Origin: Microbacterium sp. zg-B96
GTDB taxonomy: Bacteria; Actinomycetota; Actinomycetes; Actinomycetales; Microbacteriaceae
NCBI RefSeq assembly: GCF_030246865.1
Contig: NZ_CP126738.1
Span: 1,302,001-1,366,000 of the forward strand
Direction: 5' to 3'
Length of the DNA: 64,000 nt
The translations under genes and the position numbers were made by a program. How positions within the stretch are numbered: the first letter of the stretch is position 1; each line of letters starts with the position of its first letter. Under the pieces are notes generated by a model. It was not told the DNA's origin and searched no databases. It saw only the letters and a program-made list of their open reading frames with translations. Shown one piece after another: positions 63,475-64,000 of the stretch.

Positions 63475-64000
63475 TCAGTACATCGTCGAGTTGGATACCC
63501 CGATCGCGGCCAGCACGAAGATCAGGATGATCAGGGCGACCAGCCCCAGGCCCACCCAGCCGACGATCACGCCGGCCAGCGCCATGCCGCGGCCCTTCTC
63601 GCCGGTCGTGGCGATCTGCTTGAGGGCGATGTGGCCCATGATCGCACCGGCGATGGAGCCGATGATGGGCAGGATGCCGACCGCGCCGACGATGCTCGCG
63701 ATCATCGACACGATCGCCAGCACGTTCGTCTTCACGCCGCTGTAGCCGTAGCCAGCGCCGTACGGAGCCTGCCCGTACGCGTTGTAGGCGGGCGGCGGGT
63801 ACGCGCCGGGCTGCGCTGCGGGCGCGCCGTATGCCGGCTGCTCGGTGTACGGCGGCTGCGCCGGGTACGGCGGCTGCGCTGCGGGGTAGGGCTGCTGGGC
63901 TGCGGGGTACGACGGCTGCCCGGTTGGCGGGGCGTACGTCTGCGGCGGGCTGTAGGCGGGCGGCGGGGTGTACGGCGGGGGGCTGTACGCAGGAGGAGTC
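63475..64000 (-). CDS. DUF4190 membrane protein with Pro/Tyr/Gln-rich N terminus, 5' truncated
   Basis: 174 codons plus one base are visible; the start lies beyond the right edge. The visible N-terminal part (about 88 residues) is a low-complexity Pro-Tyr-Gln-Ala repeat (YPAAQ, PPYPAQ, PPAY), then two to three helices with SIAGAIMGHIALKQI and GRGMALAGVIVGW, the DUF4190 signature. Such proteins are common in actinobacteria, with unknown function. A shorter start at the GTG near 63735 would drop the repeats and is less likely, because the repeat frame is uninterrupted. Confidence 0.85.
   Translation of the reverse strand, partial: TPPAYSPPPYTPPPAYSPPQTYAPPTGQPSYPAAQQPYPAAQPPYPAQPPYTEQPAYGAPAAQPGAYPPPAYNAYGQAPYGAGYGYSGVKTNVLAIVSMIASIVGAVGILPIIGSIAGAIMGHIALKQIATTGEKGRGMALAGVIVGWVGLGLVALIILIFVLAAIGVSNSTMY

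Overview
The window is a chromosomal segment of a high-GC Gram-positive actinobacterium, most likely a member of the Microbacteriaceae close to Microbacterium. This is inferred from several signs: very high GC with strong third-position bias, an actinobacterial bc1-aa3 respiratory cluster, RbpA and OpcA, WhiA beside RapZ, the order uvrC-rapZ-whiA-sodA-gap-pgk-tpiA-secG-rbpA-pgl-opcA-zwf-pgi-tal-tkt-ctaB, and many genes whose -10 hexamer (TANNNT) lies only 6-8 bases before the start codon, as expected of leaderless mRNAs. No rRNA, tRNA, phage, transposase gene or CRISPR array was seen.

Layout. 1-2.7 kb: bc1 complex and oxidase subunit III (qcrBAC, ctaE, minus strand), divergent from trpD. 4-9.7 kb: small membrane and secreted proteins, a PHP phosphoesterase, an SGNH lipoprotein, a 5'-3' exonuclease and a Pr6Pr membrane protein. 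9.7-10.0 kb: a non-coding region with a large palindrome and a 20-bp-period repeat array. 10-15 kb: YchJ, FUSC, a VOC dioxygenase-like protein, an APC permease, an SDR and a DksA-type zinc finger. 15-20.7 kb: rpsA, coaE, then a histidine kinase with a degenerate GGDEF membrane protein and a convergent single-domain response regulator. 20.8-28.5 kb: uvrB, an OhrR-like regulator divergent from a small CxxC protein, uvrA, uvrC. 28.5-35 kb: rapZ, whiA, sodA, the glycolytic operon gap-pgk-tpiA, secG, rbpA. 35-43.4 kb: the pentose-phosphate operon tkt-tal-pgi-zwf-opcA-pgl on the minus strand, mostly translationally coupled. 43.6-47.3 kb: ctaB and ctaA, enclosing a DUF559 nuclease-like gene and a small membrane protein. 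47.5-54.2 kb: sufB-sufD-Rieske ferredoxin-sufC-sufT, a C-S lyase-type aminotransferase and an MFS transporter. 54.4-59.3 kb: an iron-siderophore uptake operon behind a DtxR/IdeR-like box. 59.5-64 kb: DedA, an ABC-F ATPase, SURF1 and small membrane proteins.

The genes support aerobic respiration (bc1-aa3 subunits, CtaA/CtaB heme A synthesis, SURF1 assembly), central carbon flow (glycolysis plus the whole pentose-phosphate branch), Fe-S cluster assembly with iron uptake, and nucleotide excision repair.

The least expected structure is non-coding. Four copies of an exactly 88-bp imperfect palindrome (35138-35225, 44588-44675, 45653-45740, 54276-54363) carry TTCGGA-type half-sites at identical offsets (11, 29, 53, 71). 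Two of them bracket the DUF559 nuclease-like gene. Separately, a 13-bp motif recurs with a 20-bp period at two distant loci in opposite orientation. These repeats, the stop codons that double as -10 elements, and the OhrR-like/CxxC divergent pair are the main leads.
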